Shown here piece by piece: positions 60,317 to 64,000 of a stretch of DNA of 64,000 nucleotides (within the stretch, counting starts at the first letter, position 1; every line of letters starts with the position of its first letter). The position numbers and the translations under genes are program-made. This DNA is from 630D-37 sp037478835. GTDB lineage: Bacteria > Chloroflexota > Anaerolineae > Anaerolineales > Villigracilaceae. The DNA is taken from NCBI GenBank assembly GCA_037478835.1, contig JBBFLV010000002.1, forward strand, positions 1 to 64,000, in the 5' to 3' direction. The notes under the pieces are model-generated. The model was not told where the DNA came from. It ran no database searches and was given only the letters and a program-made list of their open reading frames with translations.

Positions 60317-60344
60317 ACAGGGATGGAAACCTTTCCATCCCTGT
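60317..60344. terminator. Convergent terminator hairpin
   Basis: ACAGGGATGGAAA pairs with TTTCCATCCCTGT over about 12 bp. On the minus strand it is followed by TTTTCTT, so it best serves the malic enzyme transcript. On the plus strand a T-run is lacking. Confidence 0.65.
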
Positions 60345-60384
60345 CTCGAGGAGCAGTGGAGGCAATGAGAAGAGAGGCCGGCGG

Positions 60385-62646
<2,262 letters not shown>

Positions 62647-62740
62647 ATGGGCCTCCTGTGAAAAAGGAACAAAATTAAGCCAGGGAAAAATCCCTGTGCA
62701 CATTATCGCATGGCCGACTTGAGTGTACCAGTTTCTTTTG

Positions 62741-63901
62741 TCACCCGTTCGGCGTAACCATTTGCAGAAAACACTCAACCCCCTGTGCCGGATGCGAAGG
62801 GTAGAAAGCGGCCTCTCTGCCGCAACGATGACGATACGTTTCGCCGACGAAACGCATAAAGTCCTGTACCGCCTCTTCTTTCACCAGGGCCAGGGCACAG
62901 CCGCCGAAGCCGGCGCCGGTCATGCGCGCGCCGTAACAGGCCGGATGTTCCCAAGCGGCGGTGACGATCCCGTTCAGGGCCGCGCCGGTGACCTCAAAGT
63001 CCCGATCCAGGCTGCGATGGCTTTCGTTGAGCAGGGTGCCGAAGGTGGGCACGTCACCCGCTTCCAGGGCCTGAATCGCCTGTTGGACGCGTTCGTTTTC
63101 CGAGACGACGTGGCGGGCGCGACGGTAGAGCACTTCGTCGAGGCCTGACGCTTTGGCTCTGCGCTCCAACTCTTGGCTCGAAAGGTGGCGCAGGGAGGGA
63201 ACGCCCAGCAGGTGCGCGGCGCGCGTGCACTGCTCGCGGCGTTCGTTATAGGCGGAGCCGGCCAGCTCGCGGCGCGTGTTCGTATCCATGACGACTAGGG
63301 TCACGCCCGGCGGGAAGGGCACCTGGCGCGTCTCCAACGAGCGGCAATCCAGGAAGAGCGCATGGCCGCGCTGCGCCAGCGCGCTGACCATCTGATCCAT
63401 GATGCCGCATCCAACTCCTACCCACTCGTTTTCGGCCTTTTGACACAGCAGTGCCATCCTTTTGCCATCCCATTCCAGGGAGGAAGCGGCGGCGAAGGCG
63501 CGGGCAATGGCTACTTCCAGCGCGGCGGAAGAGGAAAGTCCGGCTCCGATCGGCACTTCGCTAGCCATCACCCCCTCCCAGCCTTGCAGGGCATATCCGG
63601 TTTCCTGCAGTGCCCAGGCCACCCCTTTGACGTATTCCCCCCAGCCGCTTTCTTTCTTCAGAGCGGAAAGAGAAAATTCGAGCGTCTCGTGGAAATCGAG
63701 CGAGTGTAGCAAAACCTTGTCATCGGGGCGCGGGCGCAGGGCGATCCAAGTGGAGAGCTCCAGTGCCATCGGGAGCACGAAGCCCTCGTTGTAATCCGTG
63801 TGCTCGCCGATCAGGTTCACCCGTCCCGGTGCTCGGACGAGGAGAGTGGGGGAGGCGTGGAAAAAGGAGCGGAAGGAAGCGGTGATGGAGGGGGCGATCA
63901 T
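62741..63901 (-). CDS. galK: Galactokinase
   Basis: 386 residues of the GHMP kinase family. The signature GRVNLIGEHTDYNEG, the ATP motif PIGAGLSSSAALEVA and the C-terminal MTGAGFGGCALALV are all present. It phosphorylates galactose at C1, the first step of the Leloir pathway; galT and galE are not next to it. The ATG at 63899-63901 has no room for a ribosome site, because TATAAT lies 7 nt upstream. The malic enzyme gene follows by 94 bp on the same strand. Confidence 0.95.
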   Translation of the reverse strand: MIAPSITASFRSFFHASPTLLVRAPGRVNLIGEHTDYNEGFVLPMALELSTWIALRPRPDDKVLLHSLDFHETLEFSLSALKKESGWGEYVKGVAWALQETGYALQGWEGVMASEVPIGAGLSSSAALEVAIARAFAAASSLEWDGKRMALLCQKAENEWVGVGCGIMDQMVSALAQRGHALFLDCRSLETRQVPFPPGVTLVVMDTNTRRELAGSAYNERREQCTRAAHLLGVPSLRHLSSQELERRAKASGLDEVLYRRARHVVSENERVQQAIQALEAGDVPTFGTLLNESHRSLDRDFEVTGAALNGIVTAAWEHPACYGARMTGAGFGGCALALVKEEAVQDFMRFVGETYRHRCGREAAFYPSHPAQGVECFLQMVTPNG

Positions 63902-63908
63902 GCTTTGA

Positions 63909-63914
63909 ATTATA
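63909..63914 (-). promoter_or_regulatory. -10 box of galK (leaderless)
   Basis: TATAAT on the minus strand preceded by CGGG, 7 nt before the ATG. Confidence 0.6.
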
Positions 63915-64000
63915 CCCGCCGACCATCCAATCCGAGCGCCCGGTTTCCAACCGGCTCTATTCTCGGGCGGTTAAGCTGATGAAAGTCCCTCTTCTCCCGG

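Noticed and set aside
63979..64000. Possible start of a plus-strand gene at the right edge
   Set aside because: An ATG AAA frame begins at 63979, but only seven codons are inside the window and no ribosome site is seen, so it cannot be supported.

Overview
The window reads as chromosomal DNA of a moderately GC-rich bacterium, most likely a member of the Chloroflexota (class Anaerolineae or a close relative). This is inferred from gene content and style: lipoprotein substrate-binding proteins with Thr/Pro-rich linkers, a baeRF-type release-factor-like protein, a FadF-type quinone reductase, a DUF6391-like protein, a Pro-rich LysM protein, and many ATGA/TGATG-coupled starts. No rRNA, phage, transposase or CRISPR was found. 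Four tRNA genes are present: Pro-UGG, Lys-UUU, Ser-GCU and Ser-UGA.

Layout. 1-3.2 kb: a coupled pair of unfamiliar P-loop NTPases, one of them membrane-anchored. 3.5-8.1 kb (minus strand): lysozyme-like secreted protein, FadF-like iron-sulfur reductase, RibF. 8.2-10.9 kb: tRNA-Pro, a small protein, a NERD-like anchored protein, a glycosyltransferase and RNase HII. 11.3-14.6 kb: J-protein, HtrA protease, baeRF protein. 14.6-18.2 kb: MutY, a small protein, an MBL-fold protein, and an MbfA-like ferritin/VIT iron transporter. 18.2-32.7 kb: two adjacent peptide/nickel-type ABC importers. The first is conventional and ends with a cytochrome c. The second has a substrate-binding protein whose lobes appear in circularly permuted order and a permease with a large extracytoplasmic insertion. 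32.9-39.6 kb: rRNA-type methyltransferase, tRNA-Lys, CDF transporter, Tex, then DUF6391, an anion permease and an endonuclease III-like protein. 39.6-47.9 kb: LysM protein, acetyltransferase remnant, two methyltransferases, UDP-glucose dehydrogenase, SpoU methylase, an MFS pump, a nucleotidyltransferase and a deoxynucleoside kinase. 48.2-51.7 kb: a five-gene respiratory module with an octaheme cytochrome, a Tat-exported four-cluster ferredoxin and NrfD. 52.2-57.2 kb: a UMF1 transporter, SDR, epimerase and ThDP-enzyme operon. 57.2-60.3 kb: two tRNA-Ser genes, then Era, YhhN, SmpB and a hypothetical. 60.4-63.9 kb: malic enzyme with a phosphotransacetylase-like domain, then galactokinase.

Regulatory style. 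Two promoter types are visible. One has a TTGACG/A -35 and a -10 (tRNA-Pro, tRNA-Lys, dnaJ, opp). The other has little or no -35 and a G-rich GGTATAAT-like -10. Several of the second type lie only 6-8 nt before the start codon, which predicts leaderless mRNAs (galK, tex, DUF6391, MBL, LysM, trmH, era). Intergenic gaps also hold degenerate short tandem repeats with periods of 7, 8 and about 10 bp.

The most interesting items are the permuted binding protein with its matching transporter, the leaderless promoter set, the octaheme/FeS/NrfD module with no catalytic subunit, the NTPase pair, and the two leader ORFs that carry a full anti-Shine-Dalgarno complement.
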